A stretch of 64,000 bases of DNA from JASHUC01 sp035606175 (GTDB lineage: Bacteria > Pseudomonadota > Gammaproteobacteria > Steroidobacterales > Steroidobacteraceae), in assembly GCA_035606175.1 (NCBI GenBank), contig DATNFW010000033.1:25765-89764 (forward strand), given 5' to 3'. The position numbers were made by a program, and so were the translations under genes. Positions 7,126 through 16,441 of this stretch are shown in pieces (the stretch's first letter is position 1; each line of letters starts with the position of its first letter). A model generated the notes under the pieces. That model saw only the letters and a program-made list of their open reading frames with translations. It ran no database searches and was not told where the DNA came from.

Positions 7126-8699
7126 AAAAGCGAGAGCCCCGTCGCCTCCATCAGGCGATAGCGCCAGTAATCGAGCTGCGAGGCGTCCGTGTACACCCCG
7201 GCATCCGCCGTGTACTCGATGCCGAGCCCCGCCCGGTTGCTCCACAGCGTCTCGAAGTACCCGCTCGCCTGTTCGGCGAGCATCGAGTCGCGCGGGAGAG
7301 ATACGGCCGCATTCGCGACGAGATCGTAGTCATCGAGACTGCGCCGTGTGAGGTTCGCCGAGCCGACCGCGAGCCAACAGCGCTCGCCGGTGCGAATCAG
7401 CACCAGCCCCGCGCGGAAGCGCTCTCCGTGGGTACGATACCAGCGCACTCGGATGTCCCCGTCACTCGCGGCGAGCAGCTCACCCGCGACCGACCGGTTC
7501 GGAATGCCGGCACCGCTGCGTCCGAAGCCGTCCTCGCCAGGATCGAGGATGAGACGCACGACGGCGCCCCGGCGGCTCGCGGCGATCAGCGATTCGATGA
7601 CGGCGCGATCGGAAAGATAGAACGCGGCGATGTCGATCGCATCGCCGGCTCGCACCGCGGTTATGCGGTCGATCAGCGCGTCGCGAACCGCACCCTCCGT
7701 GAGAACGCGGACAGCGGTCTGCGTGGCGCCCGGATCGTTCCCGGGCGGTACGGACGCCGTCGCCACATCGCGCACTGTCGAGACACCTCGCACCTCTGGT
7801 GCACCGAGCACGCCGGTCCAGCCCGAGAGCTTCGCAATCGCAACCTCGCTCCTCAAGAGCCGCACGAGCGCAGGACCTGCGAGCTGGATCGCGATATTGG
7901 AGTCGGCCGCGCCCGCGGCGCTCAATTCGGTCGCAGAGAGAATGCCCGTGAGGCCGCCCCGGCCATCGTCCGCAATGAGAAGGTTGCGGCGGTCGGCCTT
8001 GAGATTCGCGGCCGCGAGCGCCGCGGAAGCGCGGCTCAGCGCATCGCCGTGGCCCGCCGCATCGCCGCTCGCGGCATCGACACGGCTCGTCCACCAGCGC
8101 GTGGTGAGCCGCCAGAGACTCGAATAGAGGAAATTCGAATCCCTGAGCGGGTCGAGGTTCGCGACGACCACATCGATTCCGGCATCTTGTAGCCGCGCGA
8201 GATCGGCCGACAAACGGCGCCCGTACTCGACCGCGGCCGGATCGACGATGACGAGAGCCCGCAAGCCCGGCTGCTGATGCCTGCGCGCGATCAGAGCATC
8301 GCGCAGCTCCGCGGCGATCGGTCTCCAGACATCCGCGGACGTGCCCGCGGGCAGATCGCTCGTGAATCGGAAGGCATCGATCAGGACGAGCTCACGCGCC
8401 GTCCGCACTGTCTGCAGCATCGCGTCGAACGCCGCGTGGCTCGCGACGGGCCGACCGTAGCCGTCGGCCGCGGTCACATCGGCTATGAAACGAACCGCAG
8501 CCGGATCGGTCGTGTACCAGTCGCTCGCGGTGTGCGTGCCGGGCGGCAGCGGTTTGTGAGTCTCCCAGAAAGCGGTGCCGAGCCAGATCGCGAGCACCAC
8601 GCCCACGATCAGCGGGCGCGGCCAGCTGCGCCGCGGTCTGCGAGATGCCGCGGCCGCTTGAGACGCGGGAGGCTCGGGCGCCGACTCGCTGGCGAGCAT
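7122..8699 (-). CDS. Phospholipase D-like membrane protein with degenerate HKD motifs
   Basis: 525 residues. Basic N-terminus, then one membrane anchor (about residues 30-45, PLIVGVVLAIWLGTAFW), then two PLD-like halves. The first motif reads NLKADRRNLLIAD (from residue 232) instead of HxKxxxxD. The second keeps the hallmark VGSANLTRRSLDDYDL (about 445-460), but where HxK is expected there is RAGLVLI. Both catalytic histidines therefore appear to be missing. The overall fold resembles cardiolipin-synthase/PLD family proteins, but activity as a phosphodiesterase is doubtful; a binding or divergent enzymatic role is possible. Convergent with dps, overlapping it by 4 bases. Confidence 0.75.
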   Translation of the reverse strand: MLASESAPEPPASQAAAASRRPRRSWPRPLIVGVVLAIWLGTAFWETHKPLPPGTHTASDWYTTDPAAVRFIADVTAADGYGRPVASHAAFDAMLQTVRTARELVLIDAFRFTSDLPAGTSADVWRPIAAELRDALIARRHQQPGLRALVIVDPAAVEYGRRLSADLARLQDAGIDVVVANLDPLRDSNFLYSSLWRLTTRWWTSRVDAASGDAAGHGDALSRASAALAAANLKADRRNLLIADDGRGGLTGILSATELSAAGAADSNIAIQLAGPALVRLLRSEVAIAKLSGWTGVLGAPEVRGVSTVRDVATASVPPGNDPGATQTAVRVLTEGAVRDALIDRITAVRAGDAIDIAAFYLSDRAVIESLIAASRRGAVVRLILDPGEDGFGRSGAGIPNRSVAGELLAASDGDIRVRWYRTHGERFRAGLVLIRTGERCWLAVGSANLTRRSLDDYDLVANAAVSLPRDSMLAEQASGYFETLWSNRAGLGIEYTADAGVYTDASQLDYWRYRLMEATGLSLF

Positions 8700-8727
8700 C
8701 CCGCCATTGTAGTTGAAGCTCGGCGAC

Positions 8728-10887
8728 TCAGGCGGTGCGCGTCGCGGCCTCGACCGGGAGGAGGTGAGCGTAGGGAGGTGCGCCGGCGGCCTGCCGGGCG
8801 AGATGCGCGAGCAGCTCCTCTACCGCGAGCGGCTCCCCGAAGAGCTTGCCCTGCCCGAAGTGGCAATGATGCGAGCGCAGGTACTCGAGGTGACGCTGCG
8901 ACTCGATGCCTTCGGCGATCACCTCCATGCCGAGGCTCCGTCCCATGTCGATGATCGTGCGGACGATCGTGGCATCGCCAGCATCCTCCGCCACATTGCG
9001 CACGAAGGACTGGTCGATCTTCAGGGTGCCGATCGGGAACTGCTGCAGCGCCGAGAGCGACGAGTAGCCGGTGCCGAAGTCATCGATCGACAGATGCAGC
9101 CCCATCGCGTAGAGCTCATCGAGCAGCCGTACCGTGCGCTTGGCGTCCGCCATCAGCGTCGTCTCGGTGATCTCGAGCTCGAAGTGGGTCGGGGAGACCC
9201 CGTAGCGGCGGAAGACCGAGCGGCAGCGCAGGATGAAGCTCGCCTGGCGCAGCTGCTTGAGCGAGAGGTTGAGCGAGATGCGGCCCGGGTCGGCGACCTT
9301 CGCCTGCATGCTGCGATAGTCGACGCAGACCCGGTCGAGCACCCACTCGCCGATGTCGAGGATCAGGTTCGTCTCCTCGGCGAGCGGGATGAAATGTCCC
9401 GGCGGAATGTCGCCGTGGCCGGGCAGCCGCCAGCGCAGCAGCGCCTCGGCGCCAATGATGCGTCCGGTGCGCAGGTCGACCTTGGGCTGATAACGGATCA
9501 CGAGCTCGTCGCGCTCGAGCGCGCGGCGCAGCTTGCTCTTCAGCATCAGCCGCTCGACCGCTGCGGCATTCATCTCGGGCGAGTAGAACGCGAACGTGTT
9601 GCCGCCGTTCTGCTTGGAGTAGTACATCGCCGCGTCGGCGTTGCGGATCAGGTCGATCACGTTCTCCGCGTCCTTGGAGCAGAACGCGATGCCGACGCTC
9701 GCCGTCAGGAAGACCTCCTGCTGATTGAGCTGGAACGCCCGGCTCACCTCGGTGAGGATCGCCCGCGCGAGATGCGCGACGGGCCCGCGATTGTCGGCAT
9801 CGGGCGGCAGGCCCTCGATGAACAGCGCGAACTCGTCGCCCGCGAGCCGGCCGACCGTCGTGCCCTGCGGCAGCGCGCGCGTCAGGCGCTCGGCGAGCAC
9901 CTCGAGCACGCGATCGCCCGAGCCGTGACCGAAGGTGTCATTCACCTCCTTGAAACGGTCCATGTCGAGGTAGAGCAGCGCAACCGACTGGTTGCCGCGA
10001 ATGCCGCGCGCGATCGCCTGCTGGAGCAGGTGCTGGAACTGCATGCGGTTCGGCACCCGCGTGAGCGCATCGTAGCGCGCGAGATAGCGGATGCGCCGCT
10101 CCTGGCGCTTGCGCTCGGTGATGTTGCGCGCAACGAAGATGTTCCCCTGGAACTGCGGATCGTCGCTCGCGATCGGGGAGCCGGTGAGCATGACCGGGAT
10201 CGTCTGTCCCTGGCGGGTGCGCACGACCGTCTCGCGGGTATCCTGCGCCGCCTGCAGCAGATCGAAGCCCTCGCGCTCACGCTCATCGAGCATCGCGACG
10301 ATATTGCGGCCGAGGAGCTCTTCCTCGGCGGAGCCGAGCAGCTTGCAAGCCGCCTGGTTCGCAACCTTGACGACGCCATCGGGCGAGGTCACGAACACCG
10401 CGTCCGTCAGCCCGTTGAGCACGCTGCCGAGATAGTCCTTGGTGATGGTCGTCTGGCGCAGCTTGTACCGCATGCGCTCGAGCGCGTGCTGCAGCTCGCC
10501 GATCTCGTCGCGGCGCGCGACATCGAGCGGGCGCGAGTAATCGCCCTGGCCGATGCGCTCGGCGCTCTTGATGAGCGCCACGATCGGCTGCTCGAGCTTG
10601 CGTCCCGCGCGCCACGCGAGTGCCGCGCCGCCGAGGCCACCGAGAAGGGCGAGCGCTCCCGCCAGACCGAGAGCCGTGCGAAAGTCCTGCGCGCTCGAAT
10701 CGGCCATGCGGACCGCAAGCTCGGCCGTGGGACGCGAGGCGCTATGTGCGAGCCGGGCGAGCTCGTGAGATTCGTGCAGCTGCTTGATGGCGAAGAGACC
10801 GGCGAGGGCGAGCGCGGCCGCGAGCACGCCGATAAAGGCTGCCGCCGCATACTTCAGCTTCAGACTGACTGCGCTCAAATACCCCAT
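8728..10887 (-). CDS. Membrane GGDEF-EAL protein with HAMP and PAS domains
   Basis: 719 residues from ATG 10887 (a longer frame opens at 11061 but lacks coding character). Order: TM helix near 10-35, short periplasmic stretch, second TM (LGLAGALALLGGLGGAALAW), HAMP, PAS (LNGLTDAVFVTSPDGVVKVA), GGDEF domain with GRLAGDEF (AGDEF variant of GGDEF), and a full EAL domain: EALLRW, LNLSL, EITETT, IDDFGTGYSSL, LKIDQSF and AEGIES. Phosphodiesterase activity toward cyclic di-GMP is likely. Cyclase activity is uncertain because of the Gly-to-Ala change and lack of a clear RxxD inhibitory site. Senses something via the periplasmic or PAS region. Confidence 0.9.
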   Translation of the reverse strand: MGYLSAVSLKLKYAAAAFIGVLAAALALAGLFAIKQLHESHELARLAHSASRPTAELAVRMADSSAQDFRTALGLAGALALLGGLGGAALAWRAGRKLEQPIVALIKSAERIGQGDYSRPLDVARRDEIGELQHALERMRYKLRQTTITKDYLGSVLNGLTDAVFVTSPDGVVKVANQAACKLLGSAEEELLGRNIVAMLDEREREGFDLLQAAQDTRETVVRTRQGQTIPVMLTGSPIASDDPQFQGNIFVARNITERKRQERRIRYLARYDALTRVPNRMQFQHLLQQAIARGIRGNQSVALLYLDMDRFKEVNDTFGHGSGDRVLEVLAERLTRALPQGTTVGRLAGDEFALFIEGLPPDADNRGPVAHLARAILTEVSRAFQLNQQEVFLTASVGIAFCSKDAENVIDLIRNADAAMYYSKQNGGNTFAFYSPEMNAAAVERLMLKSKLRRALERDELVIRYQPKVDLRTGRIIGAEALLRWRLPGHGDIPPGHFIPLAEETNLILDIGEWVLDRVCVDYRSMQAKVADPGRISLNLSLKQLRQASFILRCRSVFRRYGVSPTHFELEITETTLMADAKRTVRLLDELYAMGLHLSIDDFGTGYSSLSALQQFPIGTLKIDQSFVRNVAEDAGDATIVRTIIDMGRSLGMEVIAEGIESQRHLEYLRSHHCHFGQGKLFGEPLAVEELLAHLARQAAGAPPYAHLLPVEAATRTA

Positions 10888-11081
10888 CCCCGGTGACGCC
10901 CCGGGCCGCGCCACAGGCTGTGCGACTCGATGGCTCGAGAGCGCCGCACCCCATCCAACCGCGCTTGCAGGCTCAATGTGGCACCGCGCGGCCGGTTCCC
11001 CTTCGTTGTCGCGGCATCTTAACGCGTGCTGAGGCGTGCGGCTACTTGAGTTCCGTCTCAAATGAGAGACACTTCGCGCTC

Positions 11082-11807
11082 ATGCTGAACTCGCTCGAAC
11101 TCACCGGCAGGGCGCGAACGCACGTGACAGAGTCGGCGCAGCTCGGCGCGGCGATGCATCCGCCGGCGGCGCACGCGCTGATCGGTTTGAAAGAGGCGGC
11201 ACGCAGCGCGGGCATCGACGTCGCCGTACTCTCAGCGTACCGTGACCTCGAACGTCAGACCGCCATTTGGAATGCGAAATTTCGCGGCGAGCGCCCGCTT
11301 CTCGGTCGCGACGGGGCAGAGCTCGACCGCTCGCGGCTCTCCGAGCGAGCTCTGATCGACGCGATCCTCGCCTGGTCCGCACTGCCCGGCGCGAGCCGCC
11401 ATCATTGGGGGACGGATGCGGACGTCATCGATCTCGCGGCGATGCCGCCCGATTACAGGCCACAGCTCGTGCAACGGGAGTTCGCGCCCGGCGCAGTGTT
11501 CGGGAAGCTCTCCGCCTGGCTTGCAAAACATGCCGCCGAGTTCGGCTTCTTCCGGCCGTACGGCAGCGACCGTGATGGTGTGATGCCCGAGCCCTGGCAT
11601 CTGAGCTATGCGCCCCTTGCTGTGCCCGCCCTCGAGGCGCTCACCCCGGAAGTGCTCGCCGAAGCGGTCGGCTCATCGAGTATGGACGGACGGGAGCTCG
11701 TGCTCGCGCGCCTTCCGGAGCTCTACCAGCGCTATGTCCTCGCGATCGACCCTGCGCCTAGCGTGGCGAGTCGCCGATCCAGGCGTGGTGCAGATAGCGG
11801 ACCATGA
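11082..11807 (+). CDS. VanY-family D-alanyl-D-alanine carboxypeptidase
   Basis: 241 residues. Peptidase M15 motifs are present: SAYRDLERQTAIWNAKF, the zinc-binding stretch SRHHWGTDADVIDL (His, Asp) and EPWHLSY (second His). Removes the terminal D-Ala of peptidoglycan stem peptides. No clear signal peptide is visible, which is odd for a periplasmic enzyme; the frame extends upstream but without an obvious export signal. The C-terminal 50 bases overlap the HD-domain gene on the other strand. Divergent from the GGDEF-EAL gene. Confidence 0.85.
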   Translation: MLNSLELTGRARTHVTESAQLGAAMHPPAAHALIGLKEAARSAGIDVAVLSAYRDLERQTAIWNAKFRGERPLLGRDGAELDRSRLSERALIDAILAWSALPGASRHHWGTDADVIDLAAMPPDYRPQLVQREFAPGAVFGKLSAWLAKHAAEFGFFRPYGSDRDGVMPEPWHLSYAPLAVPALEALTPEVLAEAVGSSSMDGRELVLARLPELYQRYVLAIDPAPSVASRRSRRGADSGP

Positions 11808-12768
11808 GTCCGCGGACGGTCGCCATCGGATCGGCGAGCGCGGAGAACACCGGAGGATTGCGGCGCAGGAGGCGCCAGTTCTCGCTGCGCAGAATCTGGC
11901 GCAGGTAAACGACGTTGCGGTCGATCGCTTCCATGTATGGATTGCGTCCGCCGTAGAGGACCTCGAGATAGCGATACGCGCCGCGGAAGTGACCGTCGAG
12001 CCGTGTGGCGCGAGTCTCGGCCACGAAGTCCGGCGTCTGGCGCAGCAGATCGAGTCCCGATGCATACCGCACCTGCCGGCCGCCGTTCGAGGCGATCGGC
12101 AGCGCCATGCCGCCGAGAACGAACTCGGGATACAGGCGGTCGCGGCACTTCTCGAGATAACAGCGGTCCGCCATCTGGCCGATCATGTCGGCCGTGCCGA
12201 TCAAATGACCGAGGGTTATGTCGAGGGGATCGGATACGCCGATCTGGGAGAAAGGAATTTCGTACCCGGTGAAATGCACGATCTCGCGCGCGATCGGCGC
12301 CCACCGTGCGAGTCCGACACTCGGCAAGTATTCCTCGAGAAAACGTGCCCCGCGGGAGACGTGCACCCGCGTGAGCTCGGCGCCGTGCCGGAACTCGACC
12401 GCGTCGTCCTCCCGGCGCAGATAACCCATGTCGTGAAACAAACCGACGATCAGGCCTACGGTCGCGCGCTCGGGACCGAGGCGGAGCCGCGGCTTCTGCT
12501 GGCGCTCGTGGCCCACGATGAGCCGCGCCAGGGCGAGCGTGATGTCGAGCGTGTGCTGGCGGTCGTGATAGACGGTGTCGACACCGTAGTAGCCGGGGAT
12601 GTCTCCGGCGAACAGCCGGTCGAAGAAATCGAAGGAGCGCGTGATCGGCTCCAGGGACAGAGCCGGCCAGGTCTCCCGGTACAGGCCCTCGACGGCGGAC
12701 TGGACCGCAGCCGTCGAGCTCACCTGGACCGTGTTCGTGACATCGAAATCGTTGCGGCGCGCTTTCAT
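11758..12768 (-). CDS. HD-domain hydrolase-like protein
   Basis: 336 residues. HD-superfamily metal ligands are visible in YHDRQHTLDITLAL (His) and VGLFHDMGYL (the HD pair), followed by AREIVHFTGYE. Such proteins hydrolyse phosphodiesters or phosphomonoesters, often of nucleotides; no specific substrate can be named. Start at ATG 12768 (MKARRNDFD) is preferred over the in-frame codon at 12831. Its last 50 bases overlap the end of the VanY gene on the opposite strand; both frames look intact and plausible to their stops. Monocistronic. Confidence 0.75.
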   Translation of the reverse strand: MKARRNDFDVTNTVQVSSTAAVQSAVEGLYRETWPALSLEPITRSFDFFDRLFAGDIPGYYGVDTVYHDRQHTLDITLALARLIVGHERQQKPRLRLGPERATVGLIVGLFHDMGYLRREDDAVEFRHGAELTRVHVSRGARFLEEYLPSVGLARWAPIAREIVHFTGYEIPFSQIGVSDPLDITLGHLIGTADMIGQMADRCYLEKCRDRLYPEFVLGGMALPIASNGGRQVRYASGLDLLRQTPDFVAETRATRLDGHFRGAYRYLEVLYGGRNPYMEAIDRNVVYLRQILRSENWRLLRRNPPVFSALADPMATVRGLMVRYLHHAWIGDSPR

Positions 12769-12910
12769 GGTGGTGTTATCGGCTGCCGCTCGATCCCCGC
12801 AAGATGGCGCCAGTGTAGGCAAATACCTCACGGGACGCCCGCGACGCGCCGCACAGTTTGTGCGGCATGAATGCGGGGGCTCGCAGGCTTATGTCGGAAT
12901 CTCTTACAAC

Positions 12911-14962
12911 TCAAGCGGCGATGCCGTGCTGCCTCAAAAGCGGGCGCACGTCGGGCTTGCGGCCGCGAAACGCCACGAAGGCGTCGAGCGCGTCCCTGCT
13001 CCCGCCCTGGGAGAGGATGGCATCGAGGAAGCGGCGCGCGGTCGTCTGATCGAACACGCCGTGCTCCTCGAACGCCGCGAACGCGTCGGCGGCAAGCACT
13101 TCCGCCCACTTGTAGCTGTAATACCCCGCCGCGTAGCCGCCCGAGAAAACGTGCGCGAAGCTGTGCGCGAACCGGTTCCACGCGGGAACCGGTATGACGG
13201 CCATCTCGCCGCGCACCTGCGCGAGGATCTCCCCGACGCGCCCGCCGAGTGCCGGGTCGTACTCCGCATGGAGCCTGAAGTCGAATAGCGCGAGCTCGAG
13301 CTGCCGCATCATGTGCAGGCCGGCGTGGAAGCTGCGCGTGGCGATGAGCTGTCTCTGCTTCTCCTCGGGAAGAGCGGCGCCGCTGTCGACGTGATGCGCA
13401 ATGCGCCCGAGCACATCCGGATACCAGGCGTAGTTCTCGAGGAACTGACTCGGCAGCTCGATCGCGTCCCAGGCGACCCCGTTGGTGCCGGCGAGGCTCG
13501 GATAGGGAACGCGCGTCAGCATGTGGTGCAGGCCGTGCCCGAATTCGTGAAACAGCGTGAGCACGTCGTCGTGCGTGAGCAGCGCGGGACGGCCTTCTCC
13601 CGGCGGCAGGAAATTGCACACCAGATAGGCAACCGGCAGCACCTCGCCGCCGATCGCGAGGCGCTTGCGGCCGACGCATTCGTCCTGCCAGGCTCCGCTG
13701 CGCTTGTTGGGCCGGGCGTAGGCATCGAGATAGAAGCTGCCGACCGGGCGGCCCTCGGCGTCCTCGATCCGGAAATAGCGCACGTCGGGGTGCCATACCG
13801 AGGCGCCCGGACGCTCGCGAATGCGCACATCGAACAGCCGTTCGGCAACGTCGAACAAGCCGGAGAGCACCTGCGGCAGCGGGAAGTAAGGCCGCAGCTC
13901 CTCCTGCGAAATCGAGAATCGCGAGCGCTGCAGCTGCTCGGCGTAGAAGCTCACGTCCCAGGGCTCGAGGCGCACCGAGGAGCGGCCCTGCGCGCCGGCT
14001 GCGAAGGCTTCGAGCTCCTCGAGCTCCCGCCGCGCGAAGGGACGCGCGGCCTCGCCGAGCTCGCGCAGGAAGCGAATGACCTCGTCCACGGAGCGCGCCA
14101 TGCGGGTGGCGAGCGCGTAATCCGCGAAATTCGGGAAGTCGAGCAGCCGCGCCGCCTCGTACCGCAGCGCGAGGATCCGCTCCATGACCGTGCCGTTATC
14201 CCAGCGGCCGGCGTTCGGCCCCTGATCCGACGCGCGCGTGCTCCAGGCCTCGTAGTAGGCACGCCGCAGCGACTGCGATTGCGCATCCGTCTGAACCGCG
14301 ACGTACGTCGGCTGATCGAGCCCGAGAACGAAGCCCTCGACACCCTGCGCGCGCGCTCGCTCGCGTGCCTGATCGATGATCACATCGTTCAAACCCTCGA
14401 GCTCGGCACGGTCGGCGATGCGCAGCGACCAGCCGTTCGTCGCATCGAGAACGTTCTCCTCGAACCGCGCCTGCAGCTGCGTGAGCTCGAGCATGATCGC
14501 CTTGAAGCGCTCCTTGCGCGCAGGGTCGAGACCGACGCCTGCGAGCCGGAAGTCCCGGATCTGATGCTCGAGAACCTGGCGCTGCGTCGGGGTGAGCCGT
14601 GGACCTTCGCGCTCGGCAATCGCGAGATACGCCCGGTAGAGCCGCTCGCTCTGGGCAAGATCGGTCTGATAGTCCGACAGCAGCGGCAGGCCGGCGTTGT
14701 AAGCCTCGCGCAGCGCCGGCGAGTTCATCACCGCGTTGAGATGGCTCACCGGGGACCAAACACGCGTCAGGCGGTGCTGCATCTCCTCGAGCGGCTCGAC
14801 GAGCGTTGCGAACGTCGGCTCCTCGAGTCTCTCGAGCCGCGCGATACCGGCACGGTTCTCATCGAGCACCGCGCGCAGCGCGGGCTCGACATGCTCGGGC
14901 CGAATGTCGGCGAATGCGGGCAGCGGGCCGCCGGCAAGGAGCGGATTGTCGGTGGGGGTCAT
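12911..14962 (-). CDS. prlC: Oligopeptidase A (M3 metallopeptidase)
   Basis: Cytoplasmic zinc oligopeptidase that degrades short peptides, including cleaved signal peptides. 683 residues, like E. coli PrlC. The catalytic HExxH is in LTLFHEFGHGLHH, and downstream glutamate-containing sequence AWDAIELPSQFLENY gives the third ligand. The end (GGSRDALDAFVAFRGRKPD) is typical. Two ATGs are possible, 14971 and 14962; a TAGAAT hexamer ends 7 bases before 14962, favouring a leaderless start there. Divergent from gor, with 112 bases between. Confidence 0.95.
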   Translation of the reverse strand: MTPTDNPLLAGGPLPAFADIRPEHVEPALRAVLDENRAGIARLERLEEPTFATLVEPLEEMQHRLTRVWSPVSHLNAVMNSPALREAYNAGLPLLSDYQTDLAQSERLYRAYLAIAEREGPRLTPTQRQVLEHQIRDFRLAGVGLDPARKERFKAIMLELTQLQARFEENVLDATNGWSLRIADRAELEGLNDVIIDQARERARAQGVEGFVLGLDQPTYVAVQTDAQSQSLRRAYYEAWSTRASDQGPNAGRWDNGTVMERILALRYEAARLLDFPNFADYALATRMARSVDEVIRFLRELGEAARPFARRELEELEAFAAGAQGRSSVRLEPWDVSFYAEQLQRSRFSISQEELRPYFPLPQVLSGLFDVAERLFDVRIRERPGASVWHPDVRYFRIEDAEGRPVGSFYLDAYARPNKRSGAWQDECVGRKRLAIGGEVLPVAYLVCNFLPPGEGRPALLTHDDVLTLFHEFGHGLHHMLTRVPYPSLAGTNGVAWDAIELPSQFLENYAWYPDVLGRIAHHVDSGAALPEEKQRQLIATRSFHAGLHMMRQLELALFDFRLHAEYDPALGGRVGEILAQVRGEMAVIPVPAWNRFAHSFAHVFSGGYAAGYYSYKWAEVLAADAFAAFEEHGVFDQTTARRFLDAILSQGGSRDALDAFVAFRGRKPDVRPLLRQHGIAA

Positions 14963-15074
14963 TGCCCGCATTCTAACCCGGCGAGCGCGTGGGCCGCGGT
15001 AGCGCGCAGCGCGCAGCCACCGGGCCGGCCGGCGTCGGCTAAGATTCCCCCAACGTGGGCATTCCGAGGACGAA

Positions 15075-16421
15075 ATGGCGGACTACGACCTCATCGTGAT
15101 CGGCGGGGGGAGCGGCGGGCTCGCCTGCGCGCAGCGGGCGGCCGAATACGGCGCCAAGGTGCTCATCGCCGAAGTCGGGCGTCTCGGCGGCACGTGCGTG
15201 AACGTGGGCTGCGTTCCGAAAAAGATTATGTGGAACGCGTCCGAGATCGGCCACGCCCTGCAGGATGGCGCAGGCTACGGGTTCGATATCGCGGTCCACG
15301 GCCACGACTGGCTCGCGCTCAAGAAAGCCCGCGATGCGTACGTGGCGCGCCTCAACGGCATCTACGAGCGCAACCTGGCCAACCGCAAGGTCGAGCTCGC
15401 GCGCGGGTTCGCACGCTTCGTCGCGGCGGATACCGTGGACATCGGCGGCCGAGCGGCAACCGCCTCCCACATCGTGATCGCAACCGGCGGACGTCCCATC
15501 CTGCCGGACTTGCCCGGTGCCGAGCTCGGCATCACCTCCGACGGATTCTTCGAGCTCGAACAGCGCCCGCAGAGCATCGCGATCGTCGGCAGCGGGTACG
15601 TGGCGGTGGAGCTCGCGGGCATATTTGCCTCGCTCGGCACGCGCGTGACGCTCGCGATCCGCGCCGAGCGGGTGCTCACTCATTTCGACAGCATGCTGGG
15701 GGAAGCGGCGCTCGAGATCATGCGCACCGACGGCGTCGAGGTCGTAACGCGCGCCGCGCCCGAGTCGGCGCGCGAAGCCGCGGACGGCAGGCTCGAGGTG
15801 ACGTTGCGCGACGGGCGGCGCATCGGCCCGGTCGACACGATCCTGTGGGCGGTCGGACGAGAGCCGTACGTAACGGCGCTCGGGCTCGCCGAGGCCGGGG
15901 TCGAGCTCGATCCTTACGGGTACGTGAGCACGGACAAATATCAGGCGACGAACGTCTCGCGCATCTATGCGATCGGCGATGTGACGGGCCGGTTGCTGCT
16001 CACGCCGGTTGCGATCGCGGCGGGCCGACGGCTGAGCGATCGCCTGTTCGGCGGGCAGGCGGACCGGCACCTCGACTATCGCAATGTCGCGACCGTGATA
16101 TTCGGGCACCCGCCGATCGCGACGATCGGACTCACCGAGGTGGCGGCGCGCGATCTGTATGGCGAGGAGGTGAAGGTCTACCGCTCCGCCTTCGTGCCGA
16201 TGTATCACGCGCTCACGGAGCGCAAGCCGCGTGCGCACATGAAGCTCGTCGTGCGCGGTCCGGAGGAGCGCATCGTCGGCGTGCACGTGATCGGCGAGGG
16301 CGCGGACGAGATGATGCAAGGGTTCGCCGTCGCCGTGCGGATGGGCGCCACCAAGCGTGACTTCGACGACACGGTCGCAATCCATCCGACCTCCGCGGAG
16401 GAGCTCGTGACGATGCGTTGA
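15075..16421 (+). CDS. gor: Glutathione-disulfide reductase
   Basis: 448-residue flavoprotein keeping glutathione reduced with NADPH. FAD site GGGSGGLACAQRAAEYGAKV at the N-terminus, redox-active disulfide GGTCVNVGCVPKK, NADPH site GSGYVAVELAGIFASLGTRV followed by arginines (AIRAER) that select NADPH over NADH, and catalytic HPTSAEE at the C-terminus. SD GAGGA 6 bases before the ATG. TAAGAT at about 15039 may be the -10 of its promoter. Works with the GST and GFA-type proteins encoded at 38-39 kb in thiol and aldehyde defence. Confidence 0.95.
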   Translation: MADYDLIVIGGGSGGLACAQRAAEYGAKVLIAEVGRLGGTCVNVGCVPKKIMWNASEIGHALQDGAGYGFDIAVHGHDWLALKKARDAYVARLNGIYERNLANRKVELARGFARFVAADTVDIGGRAATASHIVIATGGRPILPDLPGAELGITSDGFFELEQRPQSIAIVGSGYVAVELAGIFASLGTRVTLAIRAERVLTHFDSMLGEAALEIMRTDGVEVVTRAAPESAREAADGRLEVTLRDGRRIGPVDTILWAVGREPYVTALGLAEAGVELDPYGYVSTDKYQATNVSRIYAIGDVTGRLLLTPVAIAAGRRLSDRLFGGQADRHLDYRNVATVIFGHPPIATIGLTEVAARDLYGEEVKVYRSAFVPMYHALTERKPRAHMKLVVRGPEERIVGVHVIGEGADEMMQGFAVAVRMGATKRDFDDTVAIHPTSAEELVTMR

Positions 16422-16441
16422 GCTTTCCTCCCGCCGGCGAT

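Noticed and set aside
8713..10896. A 727-codon frame opposite the GGDEF-EAL gene
   Set aside because: Complementary shadow of a gene with full domain structure; protein is charged low complexity.
13313..16360. A 1015-codon plus-strand frame antisense to prlC that runs into gor in another frame
   Set aside because: It crosses two unrelated conserved genes in a non-matching frame and shows no motif, so it is a GC artefact.
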